A program made the translations under genes and the position numbers. From assembly GCA_030704615.1 (NCBI GenBank), contig CM060732.1, forward strand, positions 72,459,053 through 72,523,052: a stretch of DNA of 64,000 bases, in the 5' to 3' direction. The notes beneath the pieces are model-generated. The model ran no database searches. It was not told the DNA's origin and worked only from the letters and a program-made list of their open reading frames with translations. Shown in pieces: positions 43,301-56,100 of this stretch. The stretch comes from Takakia lepidozioides (lineage: Eukaryota > Streptophyta > Takakiopsida > Takakiales > Takakiaceae). The stretch's first letter is position 1. Each line of letters begins with the position of its first letter.

Positions 43301-46260
43301 TTAATTGAAGATTAGTCGGGGGTTTGAATTGTTTGCAACAGAGATTCATCGGACCCACCCCCCAACAACTCTTCTTTACCGACTTTGCTTTCGTCAATTC
43401 AGTCAACACTCCGTGTTCCACACCTTTCTAACCAAACCCTCCCGAGGGACCCCTCTTTCTTCAGGGACTGCAGCATCTGGGCCATCCATGGGGCCCAGCC
43501 CACGTGGCAAGATCCCTGCTCTGCACCCGTGGCAGCCTGCCCTGGTTGCCACCTTCTCTGGATGCACAGAATGAAGGGGCTTCATCCAGTGGTAACCGGG
43601 AGAGCCAGTCGCGGCGCAGTCTCCCCAGCCCGAAATCCAGCCGTCCGATGGCGGATCGAGAATATATTGACCGGTCGCGGATCCGCAAAGCAGTCATTCT
43701 GTCCTTTTAGGGTTTCCGGATAGTAAGATTGCGGCGGTCGTCAGCTGACGACCGACCGCCGGTGTTGGGACGCCGACCACCAGAAAGTACGAAGGGCGCC
43801 GCCATTTCCGAGCCCGCTCCTCTCCGGTCTCGCCACGTTTCGCCAATATTGTAAAATTTTGTGGGCATGCCGCGCTCGTGCCACGTGAATTTTCCGGTAA
43901 TAATAATAATAATAATAATAATATCGGCAATTCAGTGCCGAATAGGCACGGTCGGTCTGTCTTTCTGGTGCATCAAAGCATCGTGGCCCACATATCACCC
44001 TCAATACTTTCTAGGCCGCGGTGGTTTAATTTGCGGAGCAAAAGTTGTCCGGAGATGTGCGATGGCGACCGCAAAAATCCGGCAGTTTGCGCATGGGGTA
44101 GCAAATGCCCCACCCCCACAATTATTATTTGTCATGCTCTTCTGCCCCTCTTCGGCCCGCACGCAACCTTCATCCATCTCGTCCAGAGAATAGACACCGA
44201 ACTAAGAGTCACTTCACCTCGCAGGTATTTCCCATGGGGATGGCCCTAGTACATATAAGAATGAATAAGAATGACTCCAAGAGAAAACCCTCTTTTAATA
44301 GATTTTTTGGGCCTCAATCGTCCCTTTTGCAACAAAAAAAAACCAATAAAATAATAATAAAATAATAAAATAAAATTCTGAAAAGGCAAATGGCGATATA
44401 AAAGCGTGCAAGTTTCGCCACGGAGGCAGGGTTGGCGATACCGCACATATCCAAAAAGGCCCTCTCGGGCGATCGAGTGGTCCGGCGGGGAGTTGCGGGG
44501 AGTAAACTCCGGCAGGTCACGTAAGCCGGCGGCCATCGTGGCAGCATCTTGCTACGGTACATCGACGGCTTCCAGGCAGCGGGGCGAGATAGGGGCGCAT
44601 GCCACGCGTGCCACGCCCCAGGCGCCGAGAGGCCGTCGGCGTGGCCAGCAAATACGGCTACAGGTGTCGGCCTCACCTTCCTAGCACATGCCACGTGGTG
44701 CACCCCTTGTGATGGGGTCAGGTGGCGGCGCTGCGAGCGATGTTCTCCGCACGTGGGTTCTCTGTCTCACGTGCCATGCACGGCTGGATGATGTTATCCC
44801 TTCCTGGATGGATGTGTGGGCCTCGTGGATGATGACGACTGGGGACCACTATCGTCCAAACTTCACTGGCCTCCAAAAGTTGATCTCCTGTATTCTTTTG
44901 TTTTTTCCCCTGAAATGTAAGGCCCTGTACGGTAAATCACATATATATTTTTCCCCACCCTTTCTAATTTATTCCCCTGTTTTTCAAAAAAATAAAAAAT
45001 GAGGTCTCGGGTAAACTCATTCGAATCCTTTCGCTAACTCCTATCCCGATGCTCTCTAAATCCTCGTCTTTCTAAGTCTGGGTGGTGACGTAAATCTTCT
45101 CACTAGGTTTAGGGCGAGAGGGAGGGGGGGGGAGGGGGAGAAACTAATGTTCAAATGAAGATGAATCTCCAGGATCGAAGGAACAATAAGGTCAGCAGAA
45201 ATCTTTGCGGTTCCTTAAAAAAGCCTGAATATATACAATCATGCTTGTCGGAAACTCTTTGCGCAAATGGGATGTCAATTCTGGAGAGAATGGTGTCACT
45301 TCGGCACGTCTGAGCAACATCTCCTGGATGTAAGTTATCCAGCAACTAGAGTCTCATAGATATTTGGATCTATACTAAACTGGCAATATATGAGCTTGAA
45401 TGATCAGTTGACGTGTACTAGTTCAGTTACCACAAACTGCCTGGGAACTAACGTTAAGGTACCGAGTGTGACGTCCTCTTAGAGGTATCAATATATGAGA
45501 TCTCAATGCACCGGCCGCCTCTCACTCCCCCCTCTCAGTCTCTCAATCTGATCTCTCTCTCCCTCACTCTCTTCGCCTCCATCTCTGTGGCTATCTCTAT
45601 CATTTTTTTGAAAGATTGCATGGGATAAACTTGGTGCAATTAATGTAATTTATAAGGATCCATTTTCCTCTGAGGTGTTGAATATTTGAACCAGACTCGA
45701 CTCGCCTCGAACTGGAGCTCACAATATCTGCGTAGATGCATCTCTCCTGTACAAAACATTGTCTTTGGCCAGCCAGTTGTTATCCACTCTCCCATCTACC
45801 TATCTACATATATTGTCCCTACATTCCTCCTAGTACCCAATTGCTAGAGGTAAGTTTGAGGAGCGCGAGAGTATTACAAAACTACAAGCCTTCATGGCCC
45901 ATTCCCGGAAGGGAAAGGTTGAATTGAAGGTGTCGTGTACTGAATATTCCATCTTCATCGTCATATTTAAGTTTGGCTTATGTGTAGGGTCTTTGCATAT
46001 TATGTTCTCCCTCTACTCTCTACTGTCCCTATGGCTCTCACTGATTACTGCTCTCTCTCTCTCTCCCCTCCATATGTTGTATTGGCTCCTAGTGTGCCAC
46101 GGTCCTTTATGTACTATCCCAAAGAACATCTTCTTCAAGTAGCACCTACAATATGAGATAATAATAAACCTCAAAAACTTGGCATGGAAAAGTTTTGTTG
46201 TTGTTTCGGGGGAATTGATGCGAAGATCTGCTTTTTTACTCGCCAAAACACTGTATATGG
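43301..46260. other. Intergenic DNA with a GC-rich stretch
   Basis: 43430-44850 is GC-rich with frames on both strands and no domain. It contains (AAT)n at 43898-43923, an A/AAT-rich tract at 44330-44380 and G-rich repeats at 45120-45140. CT-rich DNA lies at 45515-45600. Confidence 0.35.
43898..43923 (+). repeat. (AAT)n microsatellite
   Basis: Eight to nine uninterrupted TAA/AAT units within a GC-rich context. Confidence 0.95.
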
Positions 46261-46268
46261 GTTGGTAT

Positions 46269-47598
46269 CAGTGTTGGGCGGGTATTACTTTTTTTGATAC
46301 CAGCCAGGGTCTTGGTATTGAAATATTTTCACTTTTCAATTTTTCAATAGCCCGTTTCATAGTATTAGAATACTCACATCATTCGCTCCCAAGGTGTTTC
46401 CCCTTTTTTTTAAATAAGTTATAAATAAATAATAGTAATAATAATAATACTCGCAGCATTTTTCAACATGGCCAAATCTGCAATGCAGAGATTATTCTCA
46501 TATATCATATCTCTATTTGAACAGAAAAAAAACTCTTGATCAAGGAGAGACAAGGTCTTCCAGGTATGGCATGTTGAGTAAAATAGTAAAGAGCAAGTGG
46601 TGGGCTAGCAGTGCACCGGCCCAACATTGGCTGATACTAATATCAGTACCAGCCTAGGTATTTTGACAAACGTCCCGGGAGTACCGGCAGCCAGTTACAT
46701 GCTAGCCGACTGAATTCCAGAATTTCTGAATGAAATATGAAACCTCAGGATATGGATCCGAGGGGAAAAATGGCCGAAGCGGAAATCAACCGGGTGCCCT
46801 ACTTTGAGGAAGGATATTTGCCTTTCCATTTCATTACAGACAGGAAGGCAAGGCCTGGACGGATTCCGGCCCTTCTTATATTACAAAAAAACGGAAATGG
46901 CCGTCGAAGTCTGCCACATGGCAGAAATCCAACGTGCCAGGCCGGGTTACATCCGAGGAAGGGCGTTTAGGTGAAAAAATATTGAGGCGGGGCCTGCGGG
47001 CAAACCCTACTAAGTCTGGACGTTGCTCTCGCCCCACGCCTGCTTGCACTCGCTACCTGCTATCACAGCTCACCTGTCCACGCGGGTTCAATTCTTGGCC
47101 TCCATGTGATTTGAGGGCATTGACAGGTCCAACTTCTATAAGGATACAATGTTCTTCACTTGTTTGAATTGCTTAAAACTGGTTGTGATTATTATTATTT
47201 TTTATTATTTACTTATTGTTGTGCATTTGACACTTGTGTTGTCAACCGGTTGATATTTATAAAGGCCGGATTTATAGCTGAACACAAAATAAATCATTAG
47301 GAATATTACCGGTTGTAAGGAATTTATCTCGGAAATTGACCGGGTATAGTTACCACTAAGGGGCAGCAACCGACTGCCCAACCCACTTAGCCGATTGCTG
47401 CTGGGAATGAGCGGCTACTGGCTGGTTCAACTGAAATTATTTCCCGGACGCTGATTTTGACCTAAGTATTGCAATTGCCAATACTAGCCGGGATTATGGT
47501 TCTTAATCCTAGTATTACAAAAGTAGATATCAGTGGGGTCGGTTCTTCGATACCCTAGTTGATACCCCGGCAAGACCCTCTCTAAGAGTCCAACACCG
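46269..47598. mobile_element. Non-autonomous hAT transposon (1330 bp)
   Basis: A perfect 8-bp target duplication GTTGGTAT flanks it (46261-46268 and 47599-47606). The termini are CAGTGTTGGGC on the left and the complement of CGGTGTTGGAC on the right, matching at 9 of 11 positions. CAGTG starts and 8-bp duplications define hAT. No transposase is encoded. The left end resembles the terminus at 4573. An internal CCGGCCCAACATTG (46617-46630) is a further inverted copy of the terminal motif. Confidence 0.78.
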
Positions 47599-47999
47599 GT
47601 TGGTATATTAGTATCTTTTTTTTTCCATTTTCCATAATCTCAAGTTTTTCTCATATCTTTGGTCCCTTGAGATCCTCTATATCTTGAGAATGAACTAGGG
47701 TAGCCTGTGCCGTTGGCCCAGGTGTAAATGTCATTAAATCAAGTGCAATCTCCTATGTATCCAAGTGTGTCTCCTATGTCGAGGCCCATGTGTGAAGAAT
47801 TGAAATCGATATACTAAAAATGAAGTTGGATGTTTGTTTAGTTACAAAGAATGTCTGGTATATGAATGAACTAATGTTTAAAAAATATTATAAATATACA
47901 CAAAATGAGCAACAATGTATTGTAATGCAGAGATTGGAATTTGATGAAAGAGTTAGAAGTTTATATTAATACTTCTGTATATGTAATTTTATTTTATTT

Positions 48000-48110
48000 T
48001 TTATTTTATAGGAAACCTGGGAGCGACAGCCCACAATTCAGGCCCTTGAGGGGAAAAAATTAACCCCCTTTCATTTATGGGCCATGAGGCCTACAGAAAT
48101 ATACAATCAT
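48000..48110 (-). repeat. SINE-like family B, copy 2 (3' part)
   Basis: The minus strand reads CTGTAGGCCTCATGGCCCAT, AAATGAAAGGGGG, TTAATTTTTTCCCCTCAAGG and GCCTGAATTGTGGGCTG. It then enters an A-rich tail (AAAATAAAAAATAAAATAAAA on that strand). It is nearly identical to the 3' half of copy 1 and truncated at its 5' side. Confidence 0.6.
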
Positions 48111-49485
48111 ATATTGCAAAACCCAATTAATTTTTTTCCATGAATTTATTGAGTAGTAATATATCCAATCATTGTTCCAAGAAAGCCTACTTTGCAAATT
48201 TCCAGCGACCCAACTACTTAAAATTCCATATCTCCCACACCGCAGGTCCAAAAATCATGAGACCAAGCCGGTGCACCCTCCTCATCGAGGGCTTTCCAAT
48301 GGTACCAAGCACCAAGGCTGGGGCCACAGTTTGGGACATCTCAACCCTACAAAACAAACAAACAAACAAACGACAAATCACCTTGCTTCATATATTGATA
48401 TCTTGAAGGAATATCTTAAATATCTATCTATATATCCCTTCATAACATCTTTCATTATTTTTATCTTATTATGAGATTTTAATAAAGATACTTTATAGAA
48501 TATTTGTGTATCAACAAAATAACTCTAAAAGTCCATGACTTATTTTTATATGCAACTCCAATTCACAATTATAAGTACAACAATTTATGGCTCTCGTGTT
48601 TGGACACATCCACCTCATCAACATCATATATCTGGTACATAAGCATATTGGATGGACCATAAACATATATTTATTGCTTTTATATTATGTCCATTGCTAC
48701 CAACATCTAGAATAGCCAAACGCAATGAGCCGCTTGTTTTATTTATTTATTTTTAAAAGGAAACATCCATTAGACAAATCAGGCCCCTTAATTATAGTAA
48801 TAGGAGAAAATAACCTCAAGCTGGCTTATGGGACACCGCCAAGGGAAGCGGAGAAGATTATACCATACCAAACAAGATGACAGAAATTGAACCCAAAATC
48901 ACGTAGGTGACGCTCCATGCTATATTACCCACGGGTGGTACTATTATACAACTAGGTAGTGGTATTCAGTCTACTTTAATTAAGCCGATGGTGTGGCCCA
49001 TGGATTTGGTGGGTCTTTCTCTCACACTTAAATTTCATGTTCATGAACAAACAATAAATGTAAATGGTACAAGTTGATGTGGAAGTCAACACCATACCAT
49101 CCTGAATTGGGATAGGACTAATTTGGGGTAGGTAGTGGTCTTTGTCTTAAAATCTTGCGGATTATTAGGACACAACCTAACGTTGGTATGCCCCATTCAG
49201 CGATTCACATTGGTCTCCTATGACTTTGGTCTCTTCTGGTATGTTCTGATCCATGACCTTTAACCAACGGTCTGCTCTTTCTCATCCCATCCATCCATAT
49301 TTGGATAGCCAAGATGTGCGGCGAAGCCCTTTTATTTTTAAGAATTATATTTCTAATGAACGTGGACACTTGCCTAAGCAAGCATACTAACTTACAGTGT
49401 AACTTGACCCGAAAGAATATTGCTTTCCAATGGGAAGGTAGACATTTGAATAGATTGAGTTTCCATCATCTCAATTTCGTCCATT
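48111..49485. other. AT-rich intergenic DNA
   Basis: Contains a short (AAAC)n run at 48352-48370. No gene or known repeat family recognised. Confidence 0.4.
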
Positions 49486-49489
49486 CACT

Positions 49490-50870
49490 TGTATGCTTGC
49501 AGGAAGTTTGTGTTTTTAGGTGTTTGTGGCTATTGTTCTTTCATATTGTAACGCTCACCTTAACCATGGAGCTACTAATGAGGTGTCTACCAATAATCAA
49601 AGCATTTGTTGTAAATGTCATTCTATATTATTTTTTGTTTCGTTCATGTAAACGTAGCCCCAGGCCTCTAGAAGCATTTTAAGGGAAAAACCAATGAGAA
49701 GAGCAAGATATCACAACACTATATTGGAATACTAGTTAACAATTTGTTGTTTCAATCTCACCGCCAGTGAGAGAATAGAAGCATTGCATATTTCTTTATT
49801 GCATGTCATACTCATATTCTGTTTTCAATGACCCCTGAGATGTGTGCTTTCTTCAGTCGTTGTGGATGGATTGGATGGCTGTTTCTTTGAAGGCTTATAG
49901 GATGTTTGTGCTTCTAGATGTTTGCATTTGTTGTTCTTTCACATTGTAGGCTCACCTTCACCATAAAACTAAAAGAGAGAGAAGATTATGGCCGAAGCTG
50001 GCGTAACAAAAAAACCACTTCACCTTGCGGTTATTGCTTCTTTTCAAGGGTGGGCTGTATCAACTAAAAAAGTTTGTTGTAACCATTATCCAACGTTTTT
50101 CATTTATTTCACCTTGTATGCTTGTAGGATGTTTGTGCTTTTAGGTGTTTGCGGCTGCCATTCTTTCACATTATCGACACGTCTTCACCATTGTGTTGAC
50201 AACGAGGTGTCTTCATACAAATAGAGAATTGTTGTAACTGTCGTCCACGGATTTAGTTTCGTTCATTACCTTGTATGCATGCAAGATGTCTGTGCTTTCA
50301 TTTTCTTTTTTCTACTCGCCTCTCAATCTGCAACCAAGTTCCAGAGTCCAAATATCTGAGCAGAGGTGTGGACCCCAAATTACGCTCCGATCTGGAGAGG
50401 GATTTCCAACTTGGCTAGGGAAGGAAATGGTCATACTTGGAGACAGTGAGACGATCATTCCTTGAAGCGAAGGGAGTCGTAGAGCAGCTCATTGAATTGG
50501 AGGATGAGCTCTGTTGGACATTCTCCAACTTCCATTTGGTAGAGGAGACATCATAAATTCAAGTTGAGAAAAAGATAGGTGTCATTGTCTGGAGTCATCT
50601 TTTCAGTGGTCGAGATCAGATTGCATCTGCAATGCGTCTGGGGTTCTACATGGGAGTTGAGGATAGGTCTTTGCGTTTGTCATTCTTTGACATTGTAGGC
50701 TCGCCTTCACCATCGAGATAAAAAGAAGATGTCTGTAAATAGGGCATTTGTTGTAACTGTCATACATATTTCAACTTCTCATTTCACCATGGATGCTTAT
50801 ACAATGTTTGTGGTTGCTAGTCTTTCACATTATAGATTCACTCTCATCATCAAAGACTATAATACAAATT
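49490..50870 (+). repeat. Degenerate tandem repeat region, five or six partial units
   Basis: Units near 49495-49640, 49895-49980, 50120-50250, 50275-50300, 50665-50785 and 50790-50870 share ATGTTTGTGCTTTTAGGTGT, then TTCTTTCACATTGTAGGCTC, CCTTCACCAT, GAGGTGTCT and GCATTTGTTGTAACTGTCAT. Order is kept but copies are diverged and spaced unevenly. The inserted stretch 50310-50640 has a partly open frame (EQLIELEDELCWTFSNFHLV) that I cannot identify. Confidence 0.5.
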
Positions 50871-53113
50871 AGGATAATCGGCGACAATGTTTTGGTGGAC
50901 TATAGGGTTTTATTGCTCGTCAATATCTTCAACAGATTAAAATATCACATCAAATCTCACCCTTCATAAAGTAGGATGTCGAATCTCAACCATGCAGAGT
51001 CTCCACAAGAAAAACTAGCTATCAACCTTTGCGGGTCTAGCTAAATTGTGTACTGGTAGTTGTAGGCGTAGGCCCTGCGCACGTTCTTGCACGATGTGAT
51101 TTATGTTCGCATGATGACGTTCGAGAAGTGTACTGTGTGAGGAGGAGAGTACGAGAACGTCTCGTTATACCAATCTTGCAAGCTACACCAAATGATGGGT
51201 CTTTCAACCAGACAACTTTACATTGTCTCCCAAACAAAACAAATGAATGAAATGGTAGATGTAAATCTTTGAGTGTACCATCAAATTTACATATGCCGAA
51301 ATGTATTCAATGCTAAACACATAGTACTTTATGAAAGTAAACTCTGCGGTTCCAAAAAAATGTTTTTATCTCTTTGCTAACGACAAAAGATTTCGTACTT
51401 ATTGCTTCGTTGGTTTTTCTTATTCCATTGGGCTTATGAAACCTTCATGGCTTGACAAGAATACAAAGGGGTTCTTCCCTTTTTTCTTAAACCCATCAAA
51501 ATGCCTTGATTTCGAGGTGATGTCATGATTTGCTATGAATTCCTCGTTTGAGAGAGCTCTCTCGTATGTAATAACATTTTCTTCCAATTATGCCCTAATA
51601 TTGGACAACAATGGTTACTAGGCTTGACAAGCTGTTTCTGGAAAGGTAAATTTTAAAATCTAAAACTCCTTATATTTTAAGATTTATAGCATTTTCAAAA
51701 TCAGCTCTAGCTATTTCATTGAAACCTGAAATTAAAAATCACAATCTTGCCTTCCTATTGGTTAGAATGTATTTATCCATTACAAGTAAAATTTGTATTC
51801 TCGGATGTCATTCTTTGGCTCAAAACGAAAGCTGACAATTAGGACTGTCATCTTCATTTTTTATCCAAAAACTCCATATACTTCAGGAGTTATATGCATT
51901 GGAAAAGCATGGCCAGCTGCAGGCCTACAAGAACAATGGCACTTTAGCGTGGGGGGAATCGTACTGATACTTTGGCTGGAAGAAAAATTTACAACAGCAG
52001 TGCATTTTGGTTCGATAAATCTCCCATAAATCTTGTGAATACAACCATGTAGCTGATATTCTGTGCTTGAACTTGCATGCGAACAAATATATTTTCATTT
52101 TCTCATGCTGCATAATAATTCATGACTAGCCGCGCCATATGACATATGTCACTAATTATTGTTTCCAATTACGAAAACTTAAGAAATACTGGGGCTGGTG
52201 TTTCCTTGGAAACAAAAAAACACAAAAAGAAAAGAAAAAACATTCATCAACATACTATATACTGTATTGTACAGTGTGCATCCCGTATGTATATACATAC
52301 CTACTGGATACGGATCGAGATCCCAAGGCAGTGCAAGGGTCGCTTCACGCTGACGTGGACTAACCAGAACTTTCCAGAAAGTACCACGTCATTCCGTTTG
52401 GGCCCGGGAGACGCGGTGCACATCCATCCATCTACCCACCAGGAGGAGATCCGACGGCCCATCATAGGGCCACGTGCACATTGAATGTGGCAAAGAACGC
52501 AAAAGTCCGCGGCCGGTGGCATGTGACCCGGTCACCGGTAATGGCCAGTGAAAGTAACGGTACACGTCACCGAAAGGGACAAGCGACTGGCATGGACGCC
52601 ACGTCCGCGGGGATCCCGACTGACGTCAACCGCCGCCGTCATCTTCTGACGTCCGTCAGGCGCATGCTGTTGGACCACCGGTCCCCCGGACAACCCCCTT
52701 TGTACCACAGAAAATCTCCTTCCCTCCCCGCTCGTGCGAAACGTGAGATATAACTACGACCCTCCACCAACGTCTTCTCACTCTACACTGGCCCCACACC
52801 CTTCTCTTCTCGTCTCTCCTCTCCTCTCCTCTTGTCTTCTCCTCTTGTCTTCTCCTCTTCTCTCCAGCACCCGGTCTGTTTGAGCCAAGTACCTTTTGTG
52901 ATGCTCAACACAACAGTTCAGTGATTTAACTGAAAAAATTAAGGATTTCAGAATGTTTTGGTTAGACATAATCGAGGTCTGTAGGCCACAGTACAAGTGA
53001 GCAAGCTAGATCCAATGATGTACACAGGGCACCCCTGTTTTTCCTCCTCATGAATGCGAGGTCTGTGCCAGCAGCAGTCTACAGTCTGCATTGTCTTTGG
53101 TACATTCACAAGA
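50871..53113. other. Intergenic DNA downstream of the NAD+ synthetase gene
   Basis: AT-rich to 52290; then a GC-richer stretch (52300-52740) with several ACGT and CACGTG-like words, and a CT-rich tract at 52797-52866. No gene is recognised. The part next to 53113 should contain the 3' UTR. The 52.3-52.8 kb stretch could be a promoter, but no leftward or rightward gene follows it. Confidence 0.35.
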
Positions 53114-56100
53114 TCAAGTTCCCTGTCCAGTTTGAGGGTTGCTCGAGGCGGCAGCTGGCACACCAAATCCGGTGGCGTTAGGTGCAGCTTCCTCTGCCTT
53201 GGTAGGCTCCATCTTGCGTTTCTCTTCGGATATGGGAACTGGTCCGTCAGCCTCACTGTCCTTCACCAGTTGATCAATCCGACGAAATTGCCAAGGCCAC
53301 CGTGTGTTGTACAAAAATTGCCGCAGGTCGAACCGGTTGTCCTCAGGAGAGTAATTCTGTCATTTCCGGCAACAAAGACATCATCCTCTGCAATGTAATG
53401 CAAAATGGGTGCCAAATATTGCTGTGGAACAAGGTTTGCAGAAGTTTTTAGAGAACCTAAAACGAATGAGGAGATGCAAACTGACCCAATACCAGAGCAA
53501 GCTATCTGGGGTCAAGTCAAAGTGGAAGGACCAATCATCTTCCTGAGACATAAGAATCTCTTGGTCACACTCCCTCTCTCCATACCCCTCCATGGTTGTT
53601 GTGGCCCGATTTCTACTTCCCCCTCTTTTGCTGTGGGCAAACCAAGTGCAGAGACTGGGTTTAACTGTCTCACTGTCTGCACTCCAGCGACTCAATTGGC
53701 TTCAATACTTATGCACTTCAGATTAGCTGAGCATGCCCTGAAGGTTGTGTTGGAGTCAAAACAATTGGCTTTTTAACAATTCAGCAGCAAACCCTGCATT
53801 AGAGAATAAGGGGATAAAAGAGCCAACCTCGGCATGATAAGAAGGCGTCAGGGTGGTCATCTTATGTCGGTTGATGGAGTAATACCGGAAAAAATCCTTC
53901 ACTTTTCCAGCCACCTCTGCTGGAGTTAGCCGACCTTGCCAATGGTGGCAGAGATGCTACCCACAAGAAAAGCAACAGCCCATGCACCATAAAAGATGTG
54001 AGACTCACATGGCTTCTTAGGTTTCTAGCGTTGCAACACAACATAACCTTGGATTCAAGAACAGCACTATGGAATACACTATCAACATTTGTTGATGATT
54101 TCATTTTCATGTATTTATACCAAAGTAGGGCAATGTGACACAAGGATTAGAGATGGACTGCTTGCAAGATAGGGCAGGGCAGGCCTGGGTGGGCACCTGA
54201 AACATGGACACAGGGCCACAGCCAAAGATCTTGCGCAAGCGCCCATACATTGACAGCTCCTCATAGGTCATGCCCATGTCAATTTCATCAATCTGAGCAG
54301 AGTGACAAGAAAACACACTTTAGTGCTTATCTTAACAGTTGTTACATCAAAGAGTCAAGAAAAAGAAAGTTGCAAACCCACCGTTTCAAAGAGCTTTTCC
54401 AGGACAGGGTCTGTTTGATTGTGTGCGTGTGCCTACAAGAGTGTGGGCACAGAAGTACTAGTTGGCTGTTGCCGGTAAGAGTTGGCCATTACCGACACTT
54501 GAGATTAAAGTTCCTGTGGAATGCAAATTCTCCTGGAGCTATCGCTGGACTTCAGCCACCATGGAGAAACAAGCAAATGCTTCTGAATTATAGCGAGTCA
54601 GTTGACAATTCTAGCGACAGAAAAAATTGGGGCTGCCTAGTGGTGACAGCTTATCTTGCAACAGAACCTTAAGTACACACTACACACCTTCCCTCCCAAC
54701 ACCCAACAGTAGCACTATGACCAACTTGAGGAAAAGCAAAGAGAAGCCATGCCTGTGTGTAATTGGCCCTGATTGGCTCCAACTCAGCAGTGGGAGGAGC
54801 ACCTTCAATCTCTGATAGAGTTGGGTAGCCAAGATGTACAGCACCCCAGCGCAAAAAGGAGCGAATATCCTGCTTGCTTATTCCTCCAATGGGATTTATA
54901 TCCGCTGAACTGCAGTCGTACTACAATCCCCCAAAATAAGACGCAGGTACCTCACATCCTCATATTAACAAGCTGTTTATGAATCACAGGGAGAAAAGAT
55001 GCATAAAATTGACGCATAAAATTGAAAGGGGCCCTCTTAAATCAGGGCGAGGTTTATGGCATAACTAACAAATACTTCTCCTTTTTGCATTTCTTTTCAT
55101 GTAAGTGTAATCTGCCCTTCAATGTCATAATTGAGTAGCAGTGGCCACACGTTGTACATCCAGTTGAACAAAGGGCTACATTACCAGAGTTGACATGCTA
55201 CGGGATGTGGAGTTTGTCTGTGTGGTTCTATGATAGTGTTCTGGTTTCTGGTTTCTGATGCCGAAAGGGGACTGGTATTGAGGGGCTAGGGAGGGGGTGA
55301 GACCTTTGTGAGGTAGCCACGGAGACCTTCATCCACATTTGCACTGCCGAGAACAAGCAAGAACCCAGGCTTGCTGCGCACCCATGGCAGCAGAGATGCA
55401 AGCATAAATGCAATCACCATGCGAATACGAGCCTGTACGTTTTGCAAGGCCAAGTTCTCAGTCTGGGTCCCTCCATCCACCTGCCCACAAATACTTGCAC
55501 AGAATTAGTAATTTCCACATAAAAATTTGACAGAGTTACGTAAAGATATAAAGCAGGCACACCCGTGTAGTGGAAAAAACAAACATTGATTTCCACAATT
55601 TGTAGGACGGATTTATATTTAAAGAGTTTGTACCTTATAGCGAAGTGTCTTGCCAGTGATAGTCTTGAACAGAGAGAGCAACGCTGACACTACCACATCT
55701 ATCTTCACATCCAGATGTGATGCCCCAATCTCTTTTGCCAGTCGCTCTGCCCGCCCTCGTGTGCCTTCTGAGCTGCAATTTGAAGCATGTAGACTCATTA
55801 AACCATGGTTATGGCAGCCTTGTAGCATTCAGTCCACCCTAACTTCGGTGAATGGCACACGGGAAGAAGCAACAAGAAGGAGATGTGTCCACTACCAGCA
55901 CTGAAGACCTGCTCCAGTGCTGTAACTTACATATATTATCTGTAGGGGCTGAGGTGTGTGCCCTGTTCCTGCGGGTGCCCAAGCAAAGCTTAATCTCTGC
56001 AAAGCATTCACCTTGCAGAGCCACTCTGACGGTACATTTAGGGCAAGCAAGCCTATGCAAATCTAAAAATTAGCCAATGAAAACTGGTGCAGGTGACTGA

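Noticed and set aside
46269-46630. Smaller hAT copy using the internal CCGGCCCAACATTG as its right end
   Set aside because: The 8 bp after it (GCTGATAC) do not match the left duplication GTTGGTAT, whereas the 47598 border matches perfectly.
47030-47110. Second tRNA-like GCGGGTTCAATTC word inside the hAT element
   Set aside because: No cloverleaf can be drawn around it and no repeated copy was found in the window.
49490-50870. CRISPR-like repeat/spacer pattern
   Set aside because: Units are long, diverged and unevenly spaced in plant nuclear DNA; no CRISPR logic applies.
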